NCBI GenBank assembly: GCA_026397495.1 | Contig: JAPLUS010000083.1 | Coordinates: forward strand, 1 to 15,221 | Reading direction: 5' to 3' | From: Candidatus Zixiibacteriota bacterium | GTDB lineage: Bacteria > Zixibacteria > MSB-5A5 > GN15 > PGXB01 | Length of the DNA stretch: 15,221 nucleotides | In this document: one piece after another, positions 7,350-15,221 of the stretch | How positions within the stretch are numbered: the first letter of the stretch is position 1 | Layout of the letters: the number at the start of each line of letters is the position of its first letter | Made by a program: the position numbers and the translations under genes | Notes under the pieces: model-generated | What the model saw: the letters and a program-made list of their open reading frames with translations, nothing else | Databases searched by the model: none | What the model was told of the DNA's origin: nothing

Positions 7350-8864
7350 ATGAAAAAGAGAGTCCTTTTTTCAGCTATTACAATTATTGCGATTCTCTTG
7401 CTTCTCGAATTTTCGGCGCGGGTTCTGGAGATGGCATTCTTTAAGAAAATAAGTAGTTACCCCGCCAGGCCGGGCTGGCAAACCGAATTTTTCAAATCAT
7501 TCCTTGACTGGCATGAACCGGATCCCGACCTCCTCTGGCGGTTTCGAGCCAATCTTGACAATCCGCTGATAAAAACCAATTCCTCTTATCTCCTCTGTAA
7601 TGAAATCTCCGCTAAGAAAGATAAGACCGTTTTCCGCATTCTGCTTCTGGGCGATTCTTCGCCGGTCGGCATTGGACTTAAGTCCCGACATCAGGCCTTC
7701 GGCGAATTGACACGATACTTTCTCGAAACGGAATATGCCGGCATAAAAAATTTCGAGCTGGTTAATGCCGCTGTCTCTGGTTATACCAGCGAGCAGATTG
7801 TCCGCTTTCTGGAATTACACGGTTGGCAATACCAGCCCGATCTGATTGTTCTATACTGCGGAAATAATGACGCCTCCATCTCCGGCAATCTTTCCGATCG
7901 GCAACTGTTAGAAAACGAAAAACTAAAAGGGCTGCGGCAATTCTTTTCCCCATTAGCTCTCTATCGGGTAATGAAGAATTTCCTAATAATAGGCAAAGAC
8001 ACCGGGAGTTTAGCGACGGGATCGCTCAAGGTTCGCGTCTCCGCTGAGGAATATGCCGAAAACTTAAAGATAATTGCCGATCAATGCCAAGAGCATAACT
8101 GTCCCCTTGTTATTCTTAAGCCGCCCGTTCCCTTGCTTTGGCCGGCCGGCCTCCAGTTTAAAGTATTTCTAAATGGCGGCGATTATGGGAAGGTAATCTT
8201 CCCGGAGCCGATGCTGGCCATTTTGGGGTCTCCCCTGAAGTACTGCCTTGACCGCCGGAGATTTCAGGAAATCTATGGCCGTGGAGACATTTTCACTCGA
8301 AACGTTTACCTGTCGGCTTACGATGATTCCCTAGCACCACTGACAGCTATCAGCCGTTACCGGGAACTTTTGCGATCAGACAGCGGCAACGCTGTAATTC
8401 TAAATAATCTTGGGGTATCATATTGGCAGAACAACCAATATGCTGATGCCGATCATTATCTTAAACTCGCTCGAAATAGATTTATTCAGCTTCACAAGAA
8501 CAATTTGGATATCATGGCTGCTTCCGCCGGCTCACCCTTCCTATTTAATATCGGAATCGATCTTCTTTCATCTGCTGACCGCGGCGAAACCCTACTGGCC
8601 GATACCGCCGGTGCACCATACCATTATCTGGATTCCGCTTTGCAGGCCGATTATTTCTCATTAAGAATAAAGCGGGAGTATTGGCGGAAAATAGATGCGC
8701 TTTCCGGACAAAAAAATATTACCGTGACTGATTTGCCGGTCATATTCGCCTTGCATGGCGGTGAAAGACTCTTCATTGACCATTGCCACCCGACTGCCGA
8801 AGGGCATCGCCTTATTGCCGAAGCATTAAAAGGAGCCATCAAGAACGCCAATTATATCCACTGA
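7350..8864 (+). CDS. Membrane-anchored SGNH/GDSL hydrolase with embedded TPR
   Basis: This 504-residue protein has an N-terminal hydrophobic segment (residues 5-20), probably an uncleaved anchor facing the periplasm. SGNH blocks follow: LLLGDSSPVG with nucleophile S103, VNAAVSGYTSEQ (G144, block II), LYCGNNDA (block III, N173) and FIDHCHPTAEGH with D477 and H480 (block V). Between blocks III and V is a long insertion (about 265-460) containing a TPR-like unit (AVILNNLGVSYWQNNQYADA, about 348-367). Proteins of this layout are found as lone esterase- or acetyl-transferase-like envelope enzymes; the substrate cannot be told. It is the only plus-strand gene in the centre of the window and has no recognisable ribosome site. 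ATG 7350 is the first in frame with the hydrophobic segment. Confidence 0.88.
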   Translation: MKKRVLFSAITIIAILLLLEFSARVLEMAFFKKISSYPARPGWQTEFFKSFLDWHEPDPDLLWRFRANLDNPLIKTNSSYLLCNEISAKKDKTVFRILLLGDSSPVGIGLKSRHQAFGELTRYFLETEYAGIKNFELVNAAVSGYTSEQIVRFLELHGWQYQPDLIVLYCGNNDASISGNLSDRQLLENEKLKGLRQFFSPLALYRVMKNFLIIGKDTGSLATGSLKVRVSAEEYAENLKIIADQCQEHNCPLVILKPPVPLLWPAGLQFKVFLNGGDYGKVIFPEPMLAILGSPLKYCLDRRRFQEIYGRGDIFTRNVYLSAYDDSLAPLTAISRYRELLRSDSGNAVILNNLGVSYWQNNQYADADHYLKLARNRFIQLHKNNLDIMAASAGSPFLFNIGIDLLSSADRGETLLADTAGAPYHYLDSALQADYFSLRIKREYWRKIDALSGQKNITVTDLPVIFALHGGERLFIDHCHPTAEGHRLIAEALKGAIKNANYIH

Positions 8865-8911
8865 TGAGAATATATCGCACCGCCTATTGCAGAAAATAAA
8901 ATCTGTAATGA

Positions 8912-11089
8912 TTAAGCTATTATGCCTGCTCTGGCATTGAGAAACCGATTGGGCATATTTGCACTCTGACCGGCGTAGAGAAGGAAAGTAACCTCAAATG
9001 GTCGTCCCTTTTTTAGACTGAGATCAAAGATATGAACCAGCGATGTCCCTTGATAAACCTTTTCAAATCCCCCCTCTGAAAGGGAAATAGTCAATATCGG
9101 CACGTGCCATATCTCAGCCTTCTTATCCGCCGACAACGCCACGGAAAATCGACGCCAATCATCCCGAATGATAACCGTCCCGCAATTCTTTTGAGTTATC
9201 AGAGAATCAAGAAAAGTATTCGGCTTTTTAACACCCCCAAAAAAAGGGTAACGATCGTCGCTATGCCCGGCCTGAAAGTTAAAATTATTTTCTATTCCCA
9301 GCCGGACATTATAGATATCCTCATCATCAGCCGTCAGACTGTAATTGACCGAAATGACCTCCGAATTCCCGGCAAAATAAAATCTCTTTTCAATGGTTAC
9401 TGCTTTGACACCATCAGAGCGCCAGAGGTGCCCTTTTCGTCGGAGTATAATTGTCCCCCGTTCTTTATCTGGTCGGTACTCATAGGCGCCCAGGACAAAA
9501 TCCCCCTGCTCGCCAAAATGCCCCGTAAGAAATCGGTCTATATCGGTCTCCGGCGGAAGAAAATGGTCAATAAAGCATCGCCTTAAATACCAATCGTCGA
9601 CCAATAATTTCTCTAATCCGACTTCCTTGGTCAAAACCACATCATGAATCGAAGCGGTCTTATCAATTTTTCCATTGTCAAGCTGAGCCTGAGACAATTT
9701 CCAATGATACCCTTCCTGGCGCCGCCTTAACGTATCACAAAGATTGAAATTACATTCATAATTATCAAGCTCAACCAACATTCCCCCACTACTCGGCTTA
9801 AAGGCGGCCCAGAATTTATCGGTGCTGACAATCACTTCCGGATGGCCGTCGCAGTCATAATCTATTTCGGTCTGGAGGATGACGGCGGCTTTATTTGATT
9901 TAAGCAGCTTTTCCGCCTGAATTAGATTCTCATATATGGCTGTCCGCAGATGCGGCAGATATAGACCGCCAAAAACACCATGCCAGTAAGGGCAATTGCA
10001 CTGCCCGGCATAAAGATAATGTTTGGCTCTTTTAATGGTCTCGGTATCTTGTGGATTTTTTACCATATAATCATTCAGCTGATTGGAAACCAAAAGCATC
10101 CGTTTATGCATAAAATTGGCTTCCTCATATTTGGTCAGAAAACCGCGCCAGTGCCCACCCCGGATATACCGACCATATTTTTCCAATTGGCCGGTTTCCT
10201 TTAGCAGATTCTCAATCTCCTCATATCCGGTAAACGCCTTGGCCGGTAGCGACCAATGAAGCATCTCAGTGTAGGCAGCAGTCGGAAGATAAATTCTCCC
10301 AACCGGTTCCGTCATTGCCGCTTCACCCAGTGTGCAGACTTCCAGCCAGTCAGAGTTTTCGCAAAGAGCCGCAAAAAAATCCTCCAGCCAACCATCGCCA
10401 TAGCAATGCTCATTTGTGTGCGGCCAGACTCCAAATTTTTCGCCATCATCAGCATAAATAGCTAATCCGCCGGCATTCTTATCCGACCGATATTTCAATT
10501 CATCAATGACCTTTTCTACCGTGCCAAAGGGAATTAAGTATCTTAGTTTTTTCTGAATGGGAAGAACCTTGACCATCGCCCCTTCTTCCTCAGTAATAAA
10601 CACTCCCTTTAAGTCATCCAGTTCTAAACCGGCATAGAGGAAATGAGTGTCGTCGATGGGAAGATATTCAACTCCGGTTTGATTCAGGATTTTCGGCAAA
10701 TGCGGCTCCCAAACCCGTTCGGCTAACCAGAGACCTGCACACCGAGCTCCGAATTTGGCCTTCAGATAATCATTAAGCAAAGCAATTTGCCCTAGCTTAT
10801 CGCGATCCGGTATCGATGGCAAAATTGGCTCATAAAAGCCGCCCGTCATAAGTTCAATCTGCCCTGCGGCTATCAGTTTACGGACCAATTCAAAATATTC
10901 CGGATGCTTTTTCTCCTGCCAATTCCAGAGGATGCCCGATTGATGCAATGATAATCTTATCCGCGGGAATTTTTCCAAAACCCGTAGAAATGGCAGATAG
11001 GCTTGATTATGTGCCTCCTCAAAAACCGAGTCAAAATTTCCGACCGGTTGATGGTTATGCAGCCCTATGGCGAGCTTAAATTTATTCAT
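8912..11089 (-). CDS. GH57 4-alpha-glucanotransferase / alpha-amylase-type enzyme
   Basis: This 725-residue glycoside hydrolase family 57 protein shows the family's conserved regions in order. Region 1 is LHNHQPVG (10-17), region 2 GQIELMTGGFYEP (76-88), region 3 GLWLAERVWEP with nucleophile E124, and region 4 IYADDGEKFGVWP with acid/base D214. Region 5 is RGGHWRGFLTKYEEANFMHKR. E124 and D214 sit nearly where the Thermococcus litoralis 4-alpha-glucanotransferase has E123 and D214. The C-terminal 300 residues look like the beta-rich domains that follow in that subgroup (DUF1925/DUF1926 type). It should act on alpha-1,4-glucans (glycogen or maltodextrins) in the cytoplasm, since no signal peptide is present. 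Whether transfer or hydrolysis dominates is not decidable. Its ATG shares one base with the mce stop (TGATG). Confidence 0.93.
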   Translation of the reverse strand: MNKFKLAIGLHNHQPVGNFDSVFEEAHNQAYLPFLRVLEKFPRIRLSLHQSGILWNWQEKKHPEYFELVRKLIAAGQIELMTGGFYEPILPSIPDRDKLGQIALLNDYLKAKFGARCAGLWLAERVWEPHLPKILNQTGVEYLPIDDTHFLYAGLELDDLKGVFITEEEGAMVKVLPIQKKLRYLIPFGTVEKVIDELKYRSDKNAGGLAIYADDGEKFGVWPHTNEHCYGDGWLEDFFAALCENSDWLEVCTLGEAAMTEPVGRIYLPTAAYTEMLHWSLPAKAFTGYEEIENLLKETGQLEKYGRYIRGGHWRGFLTKYEEANFMHKRMLLVSNQLNDYMVKNPQDTETIKRAKHYLYAGQCNCPYWHGVFGGLYLPHLRTAIYENLIQAEKLLKSNKAAVILQTEIDYDCDGHPEVIVSTDKFWAAFKPSSGGMLVELDNYECNFNLCDTLRRRQEGYHWKLSQAQLDNGKIDKTASIHDVVLTKEVGLEKLLVDDWYLRRCFIDHFLPPETDIDRFLTGHFGEQGDFVLGAYEYRPDKERGTIILRRKGHLWRSDGVKAVTIEKRFYFAGNSEVISVNYSLTADDEDIYNVRLGIENNFNFQAGHSDDRYPFFGGVKKPNTFLDSLITQKNCGTVIIRDDWRRFSVALSADKKAEIWHVPILTISLSEGGFEKVYQGTSLVHIFDLSLKKGRPFEVTFLLYAGQSANMPNRFLNARAGIIA

Positions 11090-11991
11090 CAGAAAACTTT
11101 CACTGTCAAACGAATATACTTGCCGGGATTGGCACGAATATCATTAACCAGATCATCGATATTTCCTGCCGTTCGACGCAAATCATCATACAGACGTCGG
11201 TCATTAACCAGCATCTGTAAGGTGCCGTCTCCCTTGTTCAATTTATCCGCAAACTCACGAGCGCTCAGAGCAACATTGGATAGGTCATTTGTCAAACTTT
11301 CCAGTTTTTTGGAACTGCCATCCACCCGTGCTATCACCGAATCAATTCGTCCGGCATTTCCAACCGCCAGCTTACGAAGCTCGGCCGATGCCTTCAGGAA
11401 ATTTTCGGCGGTTTCATCCAGCTTATTGTCATTGCGATTAACATAAGCGGCCAGCGATTTGGACAATTCTTCAAAATTGCTTACTATTCTGGTGAATTTT
11501 GCCAGATTTTCATCAGAGGCGATCGAGTTTTTCAGGGAATGCACCAGATTGCGAAGCTCGTCGATCATATCGCCCATCATCCCCATTGCCTCCGGAATAC
11601 CGGTATCATAATTGCCCCTAATAGGAACTGAAAGATCCATTACTCTGGCCGATTTGCCCGGTTTAACCGCCAAGAACCTCTCCCCCATAAGACCAATATT
11701 TTTCACCGATATAATTGCATCTTCCTTAAGAATCACATCTTTGCTGAGAATGATATCAACCTTTACGCCGTCTTCAATCAGAAAAAGATCCTTTACTTTC
11801 CCCTTCTTTATACCGGAGACCATTACTGGATCCCCTTTGGCTAAGGAACCAACCTCATCAAACAGAACCGAAACCCTGTAATTATTCTTGCCAAAGCGAT
11901 ATCCCTGAATCCAGATTACCGTTCCGACAAATATTACCAGCGCAAAAATGACGACAAAACCGACGCGAAATTCTATATTCTTCGTGATCAT
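11089..11991 (-). CDS. MCE/MlaD-family lipid transport protein
   Basis: This 300-residue protein has one N-terminal membrane helix (about 9-29, VGFVVIFALVIFVGTVIWIQG) and then an MCE domain (about 38-115) with the hallmark VSVLFDEVGSLAKGDPVMVSGIKKGKV and the LMGERFLAV strand. A long helical tail (about 135-285) predicts a coiled coil. The end, NDIRANPGKYIRLTVKVF, is typical of this group. MlaD-type proteins form hexamers in the inner membrane that pass phospholipids between the membranes. The usual permease (MlaE) and ATPase (MlaF) are not adjacent: the upstream neighbour is rsgA, the downstream one a GH57 enzyme. The partners must lie elsewhere or be absent. The ribosome site is weak (GGA about 7 nt upstream). 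Confidence 0.92.
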   Translation of the reverse strand: MITKNIEFRVGFVVIFALVIFVGTVIWIQGYRFGKNNYRVSVLFDEVGSLAKGDPVMVSGIKKGKVKDLFLIEDGVKVDIILSKDVILKEDAIISVKNIGLMGERFLAVKPGKSARVMDLSVPIRGNYDTGIPEAMGMMGDMIDELRNLVHSLKNSIASDENLAKFTRIVSNFEELSKSLAAYVNRNDNKLDETAENFLKASAELRKLAVGNAGRIDSVIARVDGSSKKLESLTNDLSNVALSAREFADKLNKGDGTLQMLVNDRRLYDDLRRTAGNIDDLVNDIRANPGKYIRLTVKVF

Positions 11992-12002
11992 CTTATATCC
12001 AC

Positions 12003-12032
12003 TATATACTTAGTAGTTCGGTAACATATTAA
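12003..12032 (-). promoter_or_regulatory. Candidate promoter for the mce-GH57 pair
   Basis: In the AT-rich gap between rsgA and mce the minus strand reads TTAATA (12032-12027), an 18-nt spacer, then TATATA (12008-12003). This is a partial match to -35/-10 elements, about 11 nt before the mce ATG. The match is moderate and sigma preference of this lineage is unknown. Confidence 0.25.
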
Positions 12033-12043
12033 AACACTTTATC

Positions 12044-12062
12044 TCCGGCAACGTTCGCCGGA
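12044..12062 (-). terminator. Possible weak terminator after rsgA
   Basis: A 6-bp GC-rich stem (TCCGGC / GCCGGA) with a 7-nt loop lies 20 bases beyond the rsgA stop. On the minus strand it is followed by an imperfect U-rich stretch (AGATAAAGTGTTTTAATA) and not a clean run. It could end part of the rsgA transcript. Confidence 0.35.
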
Positions 12063-12081
12063 TATAGCCCAAAAGAATAAC

Positions 12082-12978
12082 CTATAGAGAATCCAATATA
12101 GCGACATAGTTTTCATAGCGAAATCGAGGAATATTCCCTCCCCTGACCGCCTCTTTAATCGCACAATCAGGTTCGTGAGTATGGCTGCAGCCGGTAAAAC
12201 GGCATTCTCCCAAAAATTTCTGCATTTCCGGATAATACCCGGCCAAATCCGCTTTTTCCACCTTCCATAACCCCAGAACTTTTATTCCCGGACTATCGGC
12301 CACAAAACCTCCCGTCGGGAGCTCAAAAAGCTCGACCAGCGAGGTAGTGTGGATACCGCGGTTCGAGGAATCTGACACTTCCCCCACCATGAGATTTAAC
12401 CCGGGGATTAATCGGTTGATAAGGGCCGTCTTCCCCACACCAGAATGGCCGGCCAGAATCGTCCTATGCTCTCTTAAAACATTCAGAACGGCATGACACC
12501 CTTCGCCGGTTATAGCCGAGGTTAATAACACCGGTATATCAATATTAGCGTATCCTTTAACAAGTTCCGCCAGAATTGCCGGTTCCCCCAAATCGACCTT
12601 ATTGATAATGATGACCGGGCACATTTCTCCGATCGCGGCTACAATAAGAAATCTATCGATCAGCCCCGGTTTTAAACCGGGATTCTTGGTTGAAACAACA
12701 ACTGCCAACTGATCCAAGTTAGCGGCAATTGTCTGCCTTTTGGAATCTAACCCTTTGGCCGCCCGGAAAAATACCGTGCGACGTTCCTCCACCTGCTCGA
12801 TCACACCAATGCCATCCGATTCGAGCGTAACTATGACATCATCCCCCACCGCTACCGGCGTAACCGAATGGCTCTTAAATCTTAATCGGCCCCGTATCTT
12901 ACAGGTAATATTTTTTCCGTGACTATGGACAATAAAAAATTTACCATGAGCGCGGACAACTACACCCTCAACCGTCAT
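12082..12978 (-). CDS. rsgA: Ribosome small-subunit-dependent GTPase A
   Basis: This 298-residue GTPase helps mature the 30S ribosomal subunit. It has an N-terminal OB-fold (1-70) and a circularly permuted GTPase domain: G4 NKVD (126-129), G5 TSA (153-155), G1 GHSGVGKT (177-184), G2 region NRGIHTTS (206-213) and G3 DSPG (228-231). The C-terminal zinc knuckle has C259, C264, H266 and C272. Length and motif order match RsgA/YjeQ throughout. ATG 12978 has GAAGGAG upstream at somewhat long spacing (about 12 nt) inside the end of a small overlapping ORF, so it may be translated by coupling to that ORF. Confidence 0.96.
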   Translation of the reverse strand: MTVEGVVVRAHGKFFIVHSHGKNITCKIRGRLRFKSHSVTPVAVGDDVIVTLESDGIGVIEQVEERRTVFFRAAKGLDSKRQTIAANLDQLAVVVSTKNPGLKPGLIDRFLIVAAIGEMCPVIIINKVDLGEPAILAELVKGYANIDIPVLLTSAITGEGCHAVLNVLREHRTILAGHSGVGKTALINRLIPGLNLMVGEVSDSSNRGIHTTSLVELFELPTGGFVADSPGIKVLGLWKVEKADLAGYYPEMQKFLGECRFTGCSHTHEPDCAIKEAVRGGNIPRFRYENYVAILDSL

Positions 12979-13093
12979 TTAGACTGTCGACTCCTTCTTC
13001 CATGAGAATATCCCGCCAATCCATTGTGGCCTCATCTTTTATTTGGCGTGAGTACCGGCGATCATCTTTTTCCTGGCCGTAATTATTTTCCAT
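12968..13093 (-). CDS. Small ORF (41 codons) overlapping the start of rsgA
   Basis: I do not recognise this protein. ATG 13093 opens a 41-codon frame ending in a TGA that overlaps the rsgA start by 11 bases. The translation begins MENNYGQEKDDRRYSRQIKD and ends MEEGVDSLNDG; it is charged, with a central DWRDILMEEG helix-like part. The frame is open further upstream to a possible GTG at 13132 (AGG 6 nt before it), which would give 54 residues and adds PEQRFLIKRREK. The composition looks coding and not random, and the overlap resembles the other coupled junctions in this window. It may be a genuine small protein or a leader that sets rsgA translation. No homology is claimed. Confidence 0.4.
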   Translation of the reverse strand: MENNYGQEKDDRRYSRQIKDEATMDWRDILMEEGVDSLNDG

Positions 13094-13277
13094 TTTTTCT
13101 CGGCGTTTGATTAAAAATCTTTGTTCCGGCACATTCTGCCTAATTGCTTTTTATAGAAACTTCATACCTTTCTCATAAAACATTACCTTGTTTTTCTTGT
13201 TAAATTGGATCGATATAAAAATATAGACCAAATCACATGGGCTTTGAAGCAGAGCTTCTGTCCAATTCTCACCGGGC

Positions 13278-13304
13278 ATATTATCCAAAAGCACCGGATA
13301 ATAT
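13278..13304. repeat. Perfect 9-bp inverted repeat in the secA leader
   Basis: ATATTATCC (13278-13286) and GGATAATAT (13296-13304) are exact reverse complements around a 9-nt loop. No U-run follows on either strand, so it is not a standard terminator. It could be an operator or an RNA hairpin if transcription starts further upstream. Confidence 0.6.
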
Positions 13305-13366
13305 TACAGATGTCAATGGGGAAAAGCAATGAAAAATATTTGTGCCTCTTATACTGATAAATGCAA

Positions 13367-13395
13367 TTGATGATATCATTCACTTTGCTTATATT
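13367..13395 (+). promoter_or_regulatory. Candidate secA promoter
   Basis: TTGATG (13367-13372), a 17-nt spacer and TATATT (13390-13395) give a 4/6 and 5/6 match to sigma-70 elements. A start near 13402 would leave a leader of about 20 nt carrying AAGAGG and AGGA ribosome sites ahead of the secA ATG at 13423. Confidence 0.4.
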
Positions 13396-13422
13396 ATAGG
13401 TTTATTAAGAGGCTCAGGAAAT

Positions 13423-15221
13423 ATGGCAAACTTTTTGACTAAAATATTCGGCACTAAACACGAGCGGGATGTCAAACGGATCCTTCCGCTGGTGGGTGAA
13501 ATCAATGAACATTTCTCCAAGTTATCAGACCTGACTGACGAGCAGCTAAAAGGGAAAACTGACGAATTCAAGAAACGATTAGGCGAAGGCGAGACACCTG
13601 ATGATATATTGCCGGAGGCCTTTGCCGTCGTCAAAGAAACCTGCGTCCGGCTCTGCGGTCAAAGCTGGGACGTGGTTGCCATAAAGACCCCATGGAATAT
13701 GGTGCCGTATGATGTCCAGTTAATCGGCGGCATCGTTCTGCATCAGGGGGAAATTACCGAGATGGCTACCGGCGAGGGGAAAACTCTGGTGGCCACTTTG
13801 CCCACCTATCTTAACGCCCTCGGCGGAAAAGGGGTTCATATTGTCACGGTGAATGACTACCTGGCAAAGCGCGACAGCCAGTGGATGGGAAAAATTTTTG
13901 AATCCCTGGGGCTTACGGTCGGCTGTATCCAGAATGAGATGGATAATGCCGAGCGAAAAAACGAATACAATAAGGATATTACCTACGGCACTAATAATGA
14001 ATTCGGCTTTGATTATTTGCGGGATAATATGGCCCAGACAGCCGAGGATCGGGTCCAGCGCGGTTTTAATTATGCCATTGTTGATGAGGTCGATTCGGTT
14101 CTAATAGATGAGGCTCGAACCCCCCTGATTATCTCCGGACATGTCGAGAGCACTCTTCATCAACGTTTCGCCGAAATGCAACCGATTGTAAATACTTTGG
14201 TTCGCAAACAAACCGGCTTGATAAACGAAAAAATTGCTCAAGCGGAAAAACTGCTGGCTCAGGGAGACAGTGAAAATGCCGACGAGGCCGGGAGTCTTCT
14301 TTTGGCAGCCGGTCGGGGAACGCCCAAGAACAAGAAGTATCTCAAACTTGTCAAAGAACCTGGTGTCCAGAATCTTATCACCAGTGTCGAATCGAATTAC
14401 CTTCGCGATAAGAAACTCCATGAAATCGATGAAACTTTGTACTATGTGGTCGATGAGAGAGAAAACACCATTAATCTTACCGATCACGGACGCTCCCAGT
14501 TTCCCAAAGCCGAACAGGAGTTATTCACCATTCCCGATATAACCGAAGGTCTTTCCGAAATCGAGGGCGATGGCTCGCTGACACCGGAGCAAAAGACAGC
14601 CAAGACAGACGAATTATACCGCCTGCATTCGGAACGTTCCGAAAAAGTCCATTCTATCAGCCAATTATTAAAGGCCTATACGCTTTTTGAGAAGGATGTT
14701 GAATATGTCGTCCAGGACGGAAAAATATTCATTGTTGATGAATTCACCGGCCGCCTAATGCCCGGACGGCGGTATTCCGATGGCCTGCATCAGGCCATTG
14801 AAGCCAAGGAGATGGTTCAAATCGAGGGGGAATCGCAAACTCTCGCTACCATTACCCTCCAGAATTTTTTCCGGATGTATGACAAACTGGCCGGTATGAC
14901 CGGCACCGCCGAGACCGAGGCGCAAGAATTCTGGAATATTTACAAACTTGATGTCGTCTGTATTCCAACGAATGAGCCGGTGCGGAGGATTGATTTTAAC
15001 GATCAAATTTACCTTTCCCGTCGGGAAAAATATAATGCCATTATTGAAGAAATAATCGGATGCTATAATTCTTCCCGTCCGGTGCTGGTGGGTACCATTT
15101 CCGTTGAGGTTTCGGAAACTCTTTCCCGGATGCTGAAACGGGCCGGTGTCCCACATAATGTTCTTAATGCTAAATATCACCAGATGGAAGCTGAAATAGT
15201 TTCCAAAGCCGGACAATCCAA
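13423..15221 (+). CDS. secA: Preprotein translocase ATPase SecA, C-terminus cut off by window edge
   Basis: The first 599 codons are present. SecA drives secretory proteins through the SecYEG channel with ATP. Visible parts are [20 protein letters not shown] with Walker A (114-121), [11 protein letters not shown] (141-151), [18 protein letters not shown] (186-203) and Walker B with flanks [20 protein letters not shown] (219-238). The preprotein-binding region (about 240-400) precedes [20 protein letters not shown] (438-457), and [10 protein letters not shown] (491-500) opens the second nucleotide-binding domain. Residues about 255-360 (including [15 protein letters not shown] and [14 protein letters not shown]) are longer than in E. 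coli SecA and resemble the insertion of FCB-group SecA, by my recollection. It is alone on the plus strand here. AGGA and AAGAGG precede ATG 13423. Confidence 0.97.
   Translation, partial: MANFLTKIFGTKHERDVKRILPLVGEINEHFSKLSDLTDEQLKGKTDEFKKRLGEGETPDDILPEAFAVVKETCVRLCGQSWDVVAIKTPWNMVPYDVQLIGGIVLHQGEITEMATGEGKTLVATLPTYLNALGGKGVHIVTVNDYLAKRDSQWMGKIFESLGLTVGCIQNEMDNAERKNEYNKDITYGTNNEFGFDYLRDNMAQTAEDRVQRGFNYAIVDEVDSVLIDEARTPLIISGHVESTLHQRFAEMQPIVNTLVRKQTGLINEKIAQAEKLLAQGDSENADEAGSLLLAAGRGTPKNKKYLKLVKEPGVQNLITSVESNYLRDKKLHEIDETLYYVVDERENTINLTDHGRSQFPKAEQELFTIPDITEGLSEIEGDGSLTPEQKTAKTDELYRLHSERSEKVHSISQLLKAYTLFEKDVEYVVQDGKIFIVDEFTGRLMPGRRYSDGLHQAIEAKEMVQIEGESQTLATITLQNFFRMYDKLAGMTGTAETEAQEFWNIYKLDVVCIPTNEPVRRIDFNDQIYLSRREKYNAIIEEIIGCYNSSRPVLVGTISVEVSETLSRMLKRAGVPHNVLNAKYHQMEAEIVSKAGQS

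Larger units (their letters stand above)
13133..13422. other. 290-base non-coding region between the rsgA and secA transcription units
   Basis: This divergent intergenic region holds no gene I can support. It is AT-rich and contains a perfect inverted repeat (13278-13304), a candidate secA promoter (13367-13395), and two tiny plus-strand ORFs: 31 codons at 13237-13332 with no ribosome site, and 13 codons at 13329-13370 with GGGGA 6 nt upstream, joined by ATGA. A 66-codon minus-strand frame (13183-13383) is low-complexity and unconvincing. Confidence 0.6.

Noticed and set aside
8886..8909. Hairpin (ATTGCAGA / TCTGTAAT) between the convergent SGNH and GH57 genes
   Set aside because: An 8-bp stem with one G-T pair and an A-rich loop, but no U-run on either strand, so a terminator call is not supported.
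9104..9586. Plus-strand frame of 160 codons
   Set aside because: Antisense to the C-terminal domains of the GH57 gene, with no ribosome site or domain pattern.
13183..13383. Minus-strand frame of 66 codons in the secA leader
   Set aside because: Translation is rich in I, F, C, Y and R in a way expected of AT-rich non-coding DNA. There is no ribosome site and no domain.
14101..14487. Minus-strand frame of 128 codons
   Set aside because: Shadow of secA; the SecA motifs on the plus strand are decisive.

Overview
This window looks like chromosomal housekeeping DNA from a Gram-negative bacterium of the FCB superphylum, and the candidate phylum Zixibacteria is my best guess. The outer-membrane and envelope genes (signal-peptide beta-barrel remnant, TPR lipoprotein with a TonB-like C-terminus, MCE/MlaD protein) indicate a diderm. 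The first half of the SecA sequence carries an extra segment at about residues 255-360 that I associate with Bacteroidetes/Chlorobi/Gemmatimonadetes-type SecA. The phylum assignment is inference from protein style, not from a search. I saw no tRNA, rRNA, CRISPR array, insertion sequence or phage gene.

Left edge (1-1120, minus strand): the N-terminal 171 residues of a RecB/Cas4-like PD-(D/E)XK nuclease run off the window. Next is a good intrinsic terminator (about 584-613), then a small outer-membrane beta-barrel gene whose signal-peptide half and barrel half lie in different frames (640-1120).

Central left (1196-7266, minus strand): a tightly packed, probably translationally coupled operon. 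In transcription order it is a class III sirtuin (sir2/cobB type), a PflX-like radical SAM protein, a TPR lipoprotein, then pyrK, pyrD and pyrF. Junctions are ATGA, 14-nt, ATGA, ATGA and TAATG overlaps. The 3' end of the lipoprotein gene is frameshifted: a clean 79-codon TonB-C-like frame (3728-3967) runs into the pyrK start codon. PyrK and PyrD form an NAD-dependent class 1B dihydroorotate dehydrogenase, and PyrF makes UMP, so three of the six UMP pathway steps' subunits are here.

Central right (7350-12978): a plus-strand, membrane-anchored SGNH hydrolase with an embedded TPR stands alone, divergent from the sirtuin. It converges on a minus-strand pair, an MCE/MlaD lipid-transport protein followed by a GH57 glucanotransferase/amylase (TGATG coupled). 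Upstream of these is rsgA, the ribosome-assembly GTPase, preceded by an overlapping small ORF of 41-54 codons.

Right edge (13133-15221, plus strand): a 290-base leader with a perfect 9-bp inverted repeat and two tiny ORFs, then secA, whose first 599 codons are present before the window ends. The most notable observations are the two broken-frame envelope genes, the coupling of sirtuin, radical SAM and pyrimidine genes, the overlooked small ORF before rsgA, and the structured secA leader. I did not find a convincing new defence or mobile system.
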